Positions 34,790-42,872 of a DNA stretch of 64,000 nucleotides are shown here, piece after piece. The notes beneath the pieces were generated by a model. It was not told where the DNA came from, searched no databases, and saw nothing but the letters and a program-made list of their open reading frames with translations. The position numbers and the translations under genes are program-made. Positions within the stretch are counted from its first letter, which is position 1; the number at the start of each line of letters is the position of its first letter. The stretch comes from CBDIHP01 sp965279195 (lineage in GTDB: Bacteria; Planctomycetota; Planctomycetia; Isosphaerales; Isosphaeraceae), in contig CBDIHP010000048.1 in NCBI GenBank assembly GCA_965279195.1, positions 543,888 to 607,887 on the forward strand, in the 5' to 3' direction.

Positions 34790-35334
34790 GGGTTGGTCGG
34801 GCGAGTCGGGATTTTTTCGCAAGTTGGGTCGAACAAGTTGAATCGAGTGGCGTCTAATCATGGTGGACTGCGCCCTCTGCGCGGACTGCTTGCTCTTTGG
34901 CAACTTGGGGTGGTTCGGTTTGACTTCGGAGTGTTGATCGTTAAGCCCTTTCCAGACGGGCAGATGCGTCGAATTGGGTTCGTTTCGGAGAAACGGTGGT
35001 CGCGGGTTTGGGATGGGGTCGGGGAGGATTGGGTTCGTTTCGTCGGACGAGATATCGGATGGGGTTCAGGGAGTCGCGGGGAAGATGGGGTTCCGGGAAT
35101 GTTGGGGGTTAAGGGTGAAAGGGGTTAACGTGAATTGGGTTCGTTTCGGAAAACGGGTTCGGGACGGGTTTGGGGGGGTGAGGCGTTGGGGGGAGGGGGT
35201 TTGCGATCGGGGTCGCGGGGGCGGGGGGGCGTTCCGATTGATATGGGGGGGGGAACTGTCTACAATCGGATTGTTCTCTATCTTGATGAGATTACCGATC
35301 ATTCTTGCACGACGGGGTCAGGAGGCGAGGGTCG
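34790..35334. other. Intergenic region with a cluster of dispersed motifs
   Basis: About 545 bases precede the sulfite reductase gene. The part from 34810 to 35280 is G- and T-rich on the plus strand and carries three copies of the TTGGGTTCGTTTCG motif. The last 50 bases include AGGAGG before the reductase start. No gene is supported. Confidence 0.5.
34971..35157 (+). repeat. Three-copy cluster of the TTGGGTTCGTT motif
   Basis: Copies are GAATTGGGTTCGTTTCGGAG (34971), GGATTGGGTTCGTTTCGTCG (about 35027) and GAATTGGGTTCGTTTCGGAA (about 35132). All are in the same orientation and separated by about 56 and 105 bases. These are the closest-packed copies in the window, and all three have TTTCG where most others have TTCCG. 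Confidence 0.65.
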
Positions 35335-37104
35335 ATGGAGCCGAAGGTGCAGGGGGGGGATAAGCCCCCGAGTAAGGTCGAGGCCATCAAGATCGCCAGC
35401 CAGTACCTCAAGACGCTGGTCTACGAGGAGGTCCGCAACGACCTCGACCACTTCACCGAGGACGCCGTGACGGTCCTCAAGTTCCACGGCTCCTACCAGC
35501 AGGATAACCGCGACGTCCGGGTGATCCGCAAGCGCGAGGGGCTCGACAAGGACTACCGGGTGATGATCCGGGTCCGGATGCCGGGCGGCAAGTGCACGGC
35601 GGCGCAATATCTTGCGTGCGATACGCTTGCGAACACCGTCGGCAACGGCACGCTGCGGATCACGACCCGTCAGGAGTTCCAGCTCCACGGGGTCCTCAAG
35701 GAGGACATGAAGGCGACGATCCGCACGATCAACGAGGTGCTGCTCTCGACCCTGGCCGCCTGCGGCGACGTCGAGCGGAACGTGCTCGCCTGTCCCGCCC
35801 CGCTGCGCGACGGCGTCCGCGACGCCATCCAGGCCGACGCCGACGCCTTCGCCTCGCACTTCGCCCCCAGGGCGTCGAGCTACTACGACGTCTGGCTGGA
35901 CGGCGAGAAGATCGACAACCCGCTGCTCCCCGAGCCCGGCCCGGCCCTGGTGCCGACGGCGGGGGACGACGAGGTCGAACCCATCTACGGCAAGGCGTTC
36001 CTGCCGCGCAAGTTCAAGACGGCCTTCGCCCTGCCCGAAGACAATTGCACCGACGTCCACGCCAACGACCTCGGCTACCTGGCGATCGTCGAGGACGGGA
36101 AACTCGTCGGCTACAACGTCCTCGCCGGCGGCGGCCTGGGCACGACGCCGAGCGCGGACAAGACGTTCCCGTACCTGGCGCAGCCGGTCTGCTACGTCCC
36201 GCGCGGGGAGTTGCTGACGATCGGCGAGGCGATCATCAAGGTCTACCGCGACTTCGGCAACCGCTCGGACCGCAAGCGGGCGCGGCTCAAGTACATCATC
36301 CACGACTGGGGCATGCCGGCCTTCCGGGCGAAGGTCGAGGAGTATCTCGGCCGTGCGCTGGAGGACCCGAAGCCCGTCTTCGTGACCGACGTCGACGACC
36401 ACCTCGGCTGGCACGAGCAGGGCGACGGCAAGCTGTTCCTGGGGATCCCGGTCGAGAACGGTCGGATCAAGGATGAGGGAGATCTTCACCTCGTCACGGG
36501 ATTGCGCAAGTACTTCGAGACCTATGGAACTCCTGCTCGTCTGACGTGCCAGCAGTCGATCCTGCTCACCGAGATCGACCCGGCGAACAAAGCGGCGATC
36601 GAGACGTTGCTGGAGGAGCACGGGATCGCGAAGGTGGAGCAGGTTTCCACCGTCCGGCGGTGGTCCATGGCCTGCCCGGCGATGCCGACCTGCGGGCTGG
36701 CGGTGACCGAGGCGGAACGTGCGCTGCCCACCGTGATGGATCACCTGGAGAAGGAACTGGCCCGCGTCGGCCTCGAAGACGAGCGGTTCACGGTCCGGAT
36801 GACCGGCTGCCCCAACGGCTGTGCCCGCCCCTACAACGCCGACATCGGCCTGGTGGGGCGTTCGGCCACCCGCGCGGCGGACGGCTCGCCCGGCCCCGGC
36901 ACTTATACGATCTTCCTCGGCGGCCGGACGACCGGGGATCGCCTGAACGTGGTGTTCAAGGATTATGTCCCGTTCGACCAGGTGCCGGTCGAGCTGGGCA
37001 AGGTGTTCGACCGCTTCAAGGCCGAACGCACCCCGGGCGAGACCCTGGGCGATTACTGCCACCGCGTGGGCGTCGCGGGCCTGGGCGGCGGGTCGGAAGA
37101 CTGA
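35335..37104 (+). CDS. Sulfite reductase hemoprotein (siroheme/4Fe-4S, CysI-like)
   Basis: A 589-residue protein of the nitrite/sulfite reductase family. N-terminal KFHGSYQQDNRDVRVIRKRE and the siroheme-region TLRITTRQEFQLHGVLKEDM are typical of CysI/Sir. The four cluster cysteines are in ACPAMPTCGLAV and MTGCPNGCARPYNADIG, the spacing seen in sulfite reductases. It should reduce sulfite to sulfide for assimilation using NADPH-flavoprotein or ferredoxin electrons. No cysJ or other cys gene is adjacent, so a ferredoxin partner is possible. ATG 35335 has AGGAGG upstream. A strong hairpin follows the stop. Confidence 0.93.
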   Translation: MEPKVQGGDKPPSKVEAIKIASQYLKTLVYEEVRNDLDHFTEDAVTVLKFHGSYQQDNRDVRVIRKREGLDKDYRVMIRVRMPGGKCTAAQYLACDTLANTVGNGTLRITTRQEFQLHGVLKEDMKATIRTINEVLLSTLAACGDVERNVLACPAPLRDGVRDAIQADADAFASHFAPRASSYYDVWLDGEKIDNPLLPEPGPALVPTAGDDEVEPIYGKAFLPRKFKTAFALPEDNCTDVHANDLGYLAIVEDGKLVGYNVLAGGGLGTTPSADKTFPYLAQPVCYVPRGELLTIGEAIIKVYRDFGNRSDRKRARLKYIIHDWGMPAFRAKVEEYLGRALEDPKPVFVTDVDDHLGWHEQGDGKLFLGIPVENGRIKDEGDLHLVTGLRKYFETYGTPARLTCQQSILLTEIDPANKAAIETLLEEHGIAKVEQVSTVRRWSMACPAMPTCGLAVTEAERALPTVMDHLEKELARVGLEDERFTVRMTGCPNGCARPYNADIGLVGRSATRAADGSPGPGTYTIFLGGRTTGDRLNVVFKDYVPFDQVPVELGKVFDRFKAERTPGETLGDYCHRVGVAGLGGGSED

Positions 37105-37112
37105 GACGACGC

Positions 37113-37151
37113 TGCGACGCGACGCGGCCCGATCGGCCGCGTCGCGTCGCA
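37113..37151. terminator. Bidirectional terminator hairpin
   Basis: TGCGACGCGACGCGGCC (37113-37129) pairs perfectly over 17 bases with 37135-37151, around the loop CGATC. It lies between the convergent ends of the sulfite reductase gene and the minus-strand DUF2382 gene. Confidence 0.78.
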
Positions 37152-37159
37152 ACCGACGA

Positions 37160-38014
37160 TCACTTGCGCTTGCGGGTCTTGCTGGATTCGTCGACGACCT
37201 CGGTCGAGCCGGTGGAGTGGACCTCGACGTCGGTGCGGCGGGCGGTCTCGCGGACGGTCTCGGAGCGGTCCTGGCCTTCCTTCTTGATGACGACCTCCTC
37301 GACCACGCGGGCCTTCTTCGAGACGACGGCCTCCTCGGCGGTCTCGTCGACCTCGATGGTACCCTCCTCGAACGCGGCAAGGTCGCCGGCCTCGACGGGG
37401 CGATTGGCCACGCGTCGGTGGACCTTGACCTTCTCGTCGTGGAGGTGGATGGTCTCCTCGACGGGGGTCTCGACGACGCTGGTCTCGACCTTCACGCCGC
37501 CCTTCTTGACCTTCCGCTTGCCGACCGTGACCTCCTCCTCGACGATCGGGACGACGGCCTCGGCTCCCCGGTCGACCTGAGCCTGGGAGCGGGCCAGCCA
37601 GCCGCGCTGGACCATCGGCTCGTAGGTGTCCCAGTCGCCCTTGCCGGACCACGACTTGGCGAGCGAGCTGCGGGCCGAATCCCAGTCCGCGTGGTTGCCG
37701 GTGTCGTAGCTCTCCCACCCATAGCGGTAGGCGGGCTCGGCCTGCTTCCACGAGGAACTCTCGCGGTAGCCCTGGGCGTCCCAGTCGTTGTAGAAGTCGT
37801 CCTTGTGCGATTCGTAGTCGATCGCCGCGCCGCCGGCCGCCCCGGCGACGGCCCCGATGGCGGCGCCCACGGCCGCCCCGATGGGCCCCCCCGCGACCGC
37901 GCCGATGCCCGCGCCGGCCAGGGCACCGGCGGTGCCGCCGCCGGCCGTCCCGGCGACGCCCTTCATCTCGGACGTCTTATCCACATGCTCTTGATTCTTG
38001 GTCTCGCGTGCCAT
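37160..38014 (-). CDS. DUF2382 (YsnF/AvaK) stress-type protein with glycine-zipper region
   Basis: A 284-residue protein. Residues about 15-65 form a glycine/alanine-rich membrane-like segment (GAGIGAVAGGPIGAAVGAAI, a glycine zipper). A tandem motif with YRYGWESYDTGNHADWDSAR and a second WDTYEPMVQRGW follows. The C-terminal half is a DUF2382 domain: EEEVTVGKRKVKKGGVKVET, then VETPVEETIHLHDEKVKVHR. DUF2382 proteins are linked to general stress in other bacteria, but their biochemical role is unknown. A second DUF2382 gene lies upstream in the same direction. Confidence 0.85.
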   Translation of the reverse strand: MARETKNQEHVDKTSEMKGVAGTAGGGTAGALAGAGIGAVAGGPIGAAVGAAIGAVAGAAGGAAIDYESHKDDFYNDWDAQGYRESSSWKQAEPAYRYGWESYDTGNHADWDSARSSLAKSWSGKGDWDTYEPMVQRGWLARSQAQVDRGAEAVVPIVEEEVTVGKRKVKKGGVKVETSVVETPVEETIHLHDEKVKVHRRVANRPVEAGDLAAFEEGTIEVDETAEEAVVSKKARVVEEVVIKKEGQDRSETVRETARRTDVEVHSTGSTEVVDESSKTRKRK

Positions 38015-38099
38015 GGTTGCCTCCTCCTCCTCGCGGAATGCCCCCCGGACGCGGAGGGCCAGTGACCATGGATTGGGGCAAACTCGATGCCAAGAATGT

Positions 38100-38735
38100 T
38101 CAAGAATTCTTCATCGGTTCACGGGTCGCCGGCTCGCGCTCGACCGTCGCCGTCTCCCGACGCAGCCGGACGGTCTGCGGCGCGTGCTGCTCGACCCGTT
38201 TTCGCGTGATCCGCAGCTCCTCGCGCACGCGGATCTTCGTCTCGACGACCAGCACCTCCTCCAGGAGCGGGACGATCAGGGTATCACCCTCCTCGCGGAT
38301 GGTGACGGGGCCGTCGACGATCTGATCCATCGGCACGCGTTCAATTTCCAGCTCGTCGCGCAGCAGGGGCATGTCGACGACGTGGTCCTGGGTCTCGACC
38401 GACTTATGGATCCGGACCCTGCCGGTCTGGACCCGGCGCTTGCCGACCTCGACCTGCTCGGCCAGGACAGGGATGATCCGTTCAAGGGTTTCGAGATTGG
38501 CCGTACTCTGGATCGAACCGCCCTGGGGCGGCAGGTCCTCTGGGCCGAGGGGGATGGCGAAGGTGCCGTCCTCCAGGCGTTCGAGCAGGCGCCCTGGGAG
38601 GCTGAGCCGGCGGCCGTCTTCGAGCCTTATGTCGGCCCATTCCTCGGCCGTTGGGGCACCCTCTCCTTCCGGCCGGCACCAGACGCCCCGCAGGCCGTTG
38701 CGGCCGGTGACCTCGATCGATCCATTCTTCGACAT
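38100..38735 (-). CDS. DUF2382 domain-containing protein
   Basis: A 211-residue soluble protein. The N-terminus (MSKNGSIEVTGRNGLRGVWC) begins a small beta domain including EDGRRLSLPGRLLERLEDGT, similar to PRC-barrel-like leaders. The C-terminal half is DUF2382 (LAEQVEVGKRRVQTGRVRIH, VVDMPLLRDELEIERVPMDQ, EVLVVETKIRVREELRITRK). It is co-directional with the DUF2382/glycine-zipper gene, 85 bases away, and probably shares its operon. The two products may interact, given their shared domain, which is inference. Confidence 0.85.
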   Translation of the reverse strand: MSKNGSIEVTGRNGLRGVWCRPEGEGAPTAEEWADIRLEDGRRLSLPGRLLERLEDGTFAIPLGPEDLPPQGGSIQSTANLETLERIIPVLAEQVEVGKRRVQTGRVRIHKSVETQDHVVDMPLLRDELEIERVPMDQIVDGPVTIREEGDTLIVPLLEEVLVVETKIRVREELRITRKRVEQHAPQTVRLRRETATVEREPATREPMKNS

Positions 38736-38915
38736 GACAACGCCCCTCCTCGGTTGGCCGGAACATCCCGGGACGGATCTATTTGCATAGATCGTGCCGG
38801 TCTGTCCCGAGCAACCGGGGAGGGGCTTCGAATCGAAGAGTCCAGGTGCGTGCGCGTTTTGATCAAGAGGCCAGGTGCGTCGACCATCCCTTGCAGACGA
38901 CGTGCCGCCGCAGCC

Positions 38916-40061
38916 TTACTTCTTGCCGAGGATCTTCACAAGCTCCGCGCCGAAGACATCGGCCATTCGGTGGAAGCCGAGGTCGGTGGGGTGCGAGCTG
39001 TCGACGGTCCCCTCGCCGTCGTCGCCTAGCTGGTCCTTGCCTTCGAGGTAGAACAGCTTCGGCACGCCGGCGTCCTTGAGGGACTTGTAGGCTGCACGCA
39101 GGGCCGCGTGGTTGTCGTCGTTGTGCTTCTTCGGGCCGGCGAGGACGCTACCGTTGGTGTAGTAGCGGTCCTCGACGAGCAGGATGGGCGTGTCGGGCTT
39201 GAGCTTGCGCAGGGCCTTCACGAAGGGCTCGGCGCGCTCGGCGGTCTCCTTGCCATTCAGGTTCGGGAGGCAGTCGAGCACATAGACCGAGGCGTCGATC
39301 TCGCCGAGCAGGGGGGCGAGTTCGGGGTCGAGGCGGCCGCTGCCGGAGAATCCGAGGTTGATCACGGGAACATTCAAGGCGCGGCCGATGATCGCGGTGT
39401 GGACCATGCCCGGCCGCGAGGCGCAGCCGCCCTGCGTGATCGAGGTGCCGTAGAAGACGACCGGCCTCGACCGATCGGCCGCGCGGGGCTCGGCTTTCTC
39501 GACCTTCGACCCGGGCGGCACCCCGACCTCGACCTTCGATACGCCGTTGTAGAGCGGCAGATACATCAGGAACTCGTGCCGGCCCCTGGGCAACCCGGAA
39601 ACGAGCGTGGCGGTGTTGGTCTGTTCATACGGAAATCCGCAGCCTACCCAGTGCCAGCGGCCGGTCTCTCCCTTGACGTAGAGGTCCACGCCGCTGACGC
39701 CGGTCGCGGGCATATGGGGCAGGGCGAGGTTCTTGGAGTTGAGAGTCCATCGGGCCTCGATCCGGTTCGAATCGCTCGCGAACCGCACGGCGATGCCGGC
39801 GGAGTTGCGGCCCAGGCCCCAGACCGACGGCCGCACCACGCCTTCGGCCTTCGCGGGCAGGCGGTCGAACGGGGCCTTGAGCTGCGATTCCGGCCAGCCC
39901 TGGCCCTCGATGGTCAGTTTGCGGATGTCCGTCCACGCCGTGTCCGCCGGGCTGGCCTTCGCGGCGGTGCCCGTCTTGGCCTTCGGCTGGGCCTTGGTTT
40001 TCGGGGCGTCCTGGGGGAGGACGGCGATGAGCATGAGGGAGAGGAGGTATGGAGAAGACAT
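38916..40061 (-). CDS. Secreted SGNH/GDSL-family esterase
   Basis: A 381-residue exported protein. A signal peptide (PYLLSLMLIAVLPQDA) and a Lys/Ala/Pro linker precede an N-terminal beta-sandwich (SDSNRIEARWTLNSKNLALP). The SGNH hydrolase domain follows, with block I VVFYGTSITQGG (serine nucleophile) and block II SGSGRLDPELAPLLGEID. Block III is CLPNLNG, and the catalytic Asp and His are in DSSHPTDLG near the C-terminus. This two-part architecture is common in planctomycete proteins acting on acetylated or esterified polysaccharides. ATG 40061 precedes the signal peptide. Genes for a Gfo/Idh enzyme and an enolase-superfamily enzyme lie upstream on the same strand. Confidence 0.87.
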   Translation of the reverse strand: MSSPYLLSLMLIAVLPQDAPKTKAQPKAKTGTAAKASPADTAWTDIRKLTIEGQGWPESQLKAPFDRLPAKAEGVVRPSVWGLGRNSAGIAVRFASDSNRIEARWTLNSKNLALPHMPATGVSGVDLYVKGETGRWHWVGCGFPYEQTNTATLVSGLPRGRHEFLMYLPLYNGVSKVEVGVPPGSKVEKAEPRAADRSRPVVFYGTSITQGGCASRPGMVHTAIIGRALNVPVINLGFSGSGRLDPELAPLLGEIDASVYVLDCLPNLNGKETAERAEPFVKALRKLKPDTPILLVEDRYYTNGSVLAGPKKHNDDNHAALRAAYKSLKDAGVPKLFYLEGKDQLGDDGEGTVDSSHPTDLGFHRMADVFGAELVKILGKK

Positions 40062-40176
40062 GACTGTGTATGGATTTCGAGTAGGGAATGTTGCCACGCG
40101 GACCCATGTCCGCGTCCACCGCACCATCAATGGCGTTCGATGCGGCGGACCGCCCGCGCATCGGGGCGTATCGTCA

Positions 40177-40215
40177 GTGCGGTGGTCGCGGACCAATGGT
40201 CCGCGACCACCGCAC
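40177..40215. terminator. Long perfect hairpin between co-directional genes
   Basis: GTGCGGTGGTCGCGGACCA (40177-40195) is exactly complementary to 40197-40215. It follows the stop of the Gfo/Idh gene (40222) on the minus strand. Related GCGGAC/GTCCGC stems occur around 40098-40115. It may be a terminator or a member of a palindromic repeat family. Confidence 0.6.
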
Positions 40216-40221
40216 ACTGCG

Positions 40222-41535
40222 TCAGAAGCCGGCGACTTCCCAGCCCTTGCGGTAGGTCCGCTTGACGAATGCGTTGGCCTCGGCGACGTTCGTCACCTTG
40301 ATGGCCTTGGTGTCCCAGTCGAGCGTGGTGCCGGGGAAGCGGGTGGCGAGGCAGCCCAGGAGGACGGTCTCGGTCAGGGGGCCGGAGTACTCGAACGGGG
40401 CCGAGGTCTTGCCGTTGCCTCGCACCGCCTCGACGAACTGGAGGTAGTGGTCGTTGCCGCCGGGCTCGGGCATCTTGTAGCCCGAGAAATCCTTCTCGGG
40501 GAGCAGGATCGGCGGGGCGATGTACGGGGCGTAGAGCACGCCCTTGGTGCCGATGAAGATCGAGCCCTGGTCGGAGAACGGACGCTTGCCGATGAGTTCC
40601 TTGATCTCCGCCGGCGGCCGGGCGTTGCCGTCGTACCAGTAGAGGGTCAGGAAGCTCGTGGTCTGCTTCGTGCCGGGGAAGATGTAGCGGACCTTCGAGT
40701 CGATCCCCCAGCTCTCGCCCACGGGCTTGCCGCCGAACGACCGGACGGACTCGGGCGACGTGAGTTCCAGGGCCCCATAGACGGGGTCGAGGATGTGGCA
40801 GCCCATGTCGCCGAAGGTGCCGGTGCCGAAGTTCAGCCGCTTGCGCCAGTTGCCGGGGTGGTAGTAGCCCGAGAGATAATCGGTCTCGGGCGCGACGCCG
40901 AGCCAGGCATCCCAGTTCAGCCCCTCGGGGACCTTGTCCACGCGCTTGGGCTTCGGCTTGTCGTCGCCCCAGAACTTGCCGCTCCAGGTGTGGACCTCGC
41001 GGACCTTGCCGATGGCCCCGGCGTGGATCGTGGCGACGATCGTGCGGTGGACCACATGCGAGTGGATCTGGATGCCCATCTGCGAGACGATCTTCTTCGC
41101 CTTGGCAGCCTCGGTGAGCTTCCGCGCCTCGTAGATCGTCTGGGTCAGGGGCTTCTGGGTGTAGACGTTCAGCCCGCGTTGGATCGCCGCCATGGTCACA
41201 GGCGCGTGCATGTGATCGGGCGTCGAGATGTTGATCGAGTTGAGGCCCTTCTCCTTGTCGAGCAGCTCGCGCCAGTCCTGATAGACCTTGACGTCGGGGA
41301 AGAGCTTCTTCACCTCGGCGGCGCGGGGCAGGTCGACCTCGGCGACGGCGACGAGCTTGAGGTGCTTGCCGGCGCTGAGCGAGCGGATGTCGGCCAGGGC
41401 CATGCCGCTGGCGCCGATGCTGGCGTGCAGCACGGTCTCATTCGGCGACGCATTCGCCGCATGCGCCCGATAGACGAACGGCGCCGCCGCCACGGCCTTC
41501 AACACGGAGCGGCGGGTGACGATATTCTCGGTCAT
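40222..41535 (-). CDS. Tat-exported Gfo/Idh/MocA-family oxidoreductase
   Basis: A 437-residue protein. A twin-arginine signal (TRRSVLKAVAAAPFVYRAHA) precedes a Rossmann domain whose GxGxxG equivalent is SIGASGMALADIRS. Family motifs are INISTPDHMHAPVTMAAIQR, then GLNVYTQKPLTQTIYEARKL, with EKP replaced by QKP. The C-terminal half has LNWDAWLGVAP, FGDMGCHILDPVYGALELTS and GNDHYLQFVEAVRGNGKTSA. These proteins are NAD(P)-dependent sugar dehydrogenases or related enzymes, strongly expanded in Planctomycetes, and Tat export with a cofactor is common there. ATG 41535 has GAGGT upstream. The substrate is unknown. Confidence 0.9.
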   Translation of the reverse strand: MTENIVTRRSVLKAVAAAPFVYRAHAANASPNETVLHASIGASGMALADIRSLSAGKHLKLVAVAEVDLPRAAEVKKLFPDVKVYQDWRELLDKEKGLNSINISTPDHMHAPVTMAAIQRGLNVYTQKPLTQTIYEARKLTEAAKAKKIVSQMGIQIHSHVVHRTIVATIHAGAIGKVREVHTWSGKFWGDDKPKPKRVDKVPEGLNWDAWLGVAPETDYLSGYYHPGNWRKRLNFGTGTFGDMGCHILDPVYGALELTSPESVRSFGGKPVGESWGIDSKVRYIFPGTKQTTSFLTLYWYDGNARPPAEIKELIGKRPFSDQGSIFIGTKGVLYAPYIAPPILLPEKDFSGYKMPEPGGNDHYLQFVEAVRGNGKTSAPFEYSGPLTETVLLGCLATRFPGTTLDWDTKAIKVTNVAEANAFVKRTYRKGWEVAGF

Positions 41536-41564
41536 TGGGAAGTTACCTCGGTGGGGAAAACAGG

Positions 41565-41648
41565 TTGAACCGCAAAGACGCAAAGAGCGCAAAGGATAAG
41601 AATTAATGAGGATTTGCTCTTTGCGCTCTTTGCGTCTTTGCGGTTCAA
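41565..41648. repeat. 30-base perfect inverted repeat (GCAAAGACGCAAAG family)
   Basis: The left arm TTGAACCGCAAAGACGCAAA continues GAGCGCAAAG (41565-41594), and the right arm (41619-41648) is its exact complement. The loop is 24 bases, AT-rich. It lies between two minus-strand genes. It could act as a terminator but is more likely a copy of a widespread small repeat. Confidence 0.75.
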
Positions 41649-41657
41649 TCCTTGTTC

Positions 41658-42791
41658 TTATGAGAAGACCACGCGTTCGGGGCAGAAGCGTTTGAACCGG
41701 TCGGGGTCGATGGTCACGCCCAGGCCGGGGGCGCCGGGGATGGTGAGATGTCCCTCGGCGTCGAGGGTGAAGGGCTCGGCCACGAGCTCGTCGATGTAGG
41801 CGCAGGGGGTCAGGTACTCGACGTAGCGGGCCACCGGGATGGCCGCCGAGAACTGGAGGTCGGCGGCCAGGCCGATCGCCGTGTTCCAGCCGTGCGGGAC
41901 GACCTGGACGTTGTGGTCGAACGCATTCCAGGCGATCCGGCGCGACTCGCTCAGGCCGCCGTTCTTGGTGCAGTCCGGCTGGAGGATGTCCACCGCCCGG
42001 CGCTCGATCCAGGGCTGGAACGCCTGCCGACGTGTGAGGACTTCCCCCCCGGCGATCGGCACGGGCGAGACGCGGGTCAGTTCGATGTAGCCCTCGATGT
42101 CGTCGGGCGGGAGGGGTTCCTCGAACCAGGTGACGGCGTAGTCGGCGAGCATCTCGGCGGTGTTGCGGGCCCAGTTGGTGCCGTGCGGCCAGAACTGCTC
42201 GGACCCGCCGGCGTCGACCATGATCTCGACGCCCTCGCCCACGGTCTCGCGGGCCGTCTTGACCAGGAGTTCGTCGAACTTGCGGTCCCGGCGCCCGAAG
42301 GGCCGCCAGCCCAGCTTGATCGCCTTGAAGCCGCGCGCGACGACGCTTTCGAGGCTCTTGCGGAGCGGGCCGGGCTCGTCGAACAGCATCGAGCCGTAGG
42401 GCTTGATGGTGCGGCGGTAGTCGCCGCCGAGGAGGCGGGAGACCGGCTGGCGGCAGGCCTGGCCCATGAGGTCCCAGAGGGCGATGTCGATGCCGCTGAT
42501 GGCGTGCTCGACCGACCCGCCGCGGCCCTGCCAGAAGCTCGATTGCCGGAGCTTCTCGGAGACTCGCTCGGGCTCGACGGCCGACTCGCCCTTCAGGAGC
42601 GGCCAGAGCAGCTCGACCGCGCCGACGATCAGCTTGCCGGAGGTGAAGCAACTCCCGTGGCCGACGAGGCCCTCGTCGGTGCGGACGAGGACGAGGGTGT
42701 GCAGATTCTCCTGCGGCTCGTGGCCCTGCGGCCAGCCGCCGTCGACCGTCGCGCCCGTGAGGGGGCAGACCTCGATCGCCTGGATCTTCAA
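41658..42791 (-). CDS. Mandelate racemase/muconate lactonizing-type (enolase superfamily) enzyme
   Basis: A 377-residue protein. The lid domain holds HTLVLVRTDEGLVGHGSCFT. The barrel has GFKAIKLGW (candidate general-base lysine), metal ligands D in IMVDAGG, E in WFEEPLPPDD and E in IAGGEVLT. The His of VVPHGWNTAIG is typical of mandelate racemase-like dehydratases and racemases. It probably acts on a sugar acid or similar alpha-proton carboxylate. It lies next to the Gfo/Idh and SGNH genes on the same strand, suggesting a shared catabolic theme. Confidence 0.88.
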   Translation of the reverse strand: MKIQAIEVCPLTGATVDGGWPQGHEPQENLHTLVLVRTDEGLVGHGSCFTSGKLIVGAVELLWPLLKGESAVEPERVSEKLRQSSFWQGRGGSVEHAISGIDIALWDLMGQACRQPVSRLLGGDYRRTIKPYGSMLFDEPGPLRKSLESVVARGFKAIKLGWRPFGRRDRKFDELLVKTARETVGEGVEIMVDAGGSEQFWPHGTNWARNTAEMLADYAVTWFEEPLPPDDIEGYIELTRVSPVPIAGGEVLTRRQAFQPWIERRAVDILQPDCTKNGGLSESRRIAWNAFDHNVQVVPHGWNTAIGLAADLQFSAAIPVARYVEYLTPCAYIDELVAEPFTLDAEGHLTIPGAPGLGVTIDPDRFKRFCPERVVFS

Positions 42792-42872
42792 AGGGGACTC
42801 TCCCTGGGCGTTGCGGATGGTCGGCGGGACGGCCCGGAGGTGGGCCGTGGTCTTCGCGAGGCTGGGCTGGCG

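Noticed and set aside
37977..37985. Perfect DnaA-box match TTATCCACA
   Set aside because: Single copy inside the start of a DUF2382 gene, with no second box or AT-rich unwinding element nearby; not an origin.
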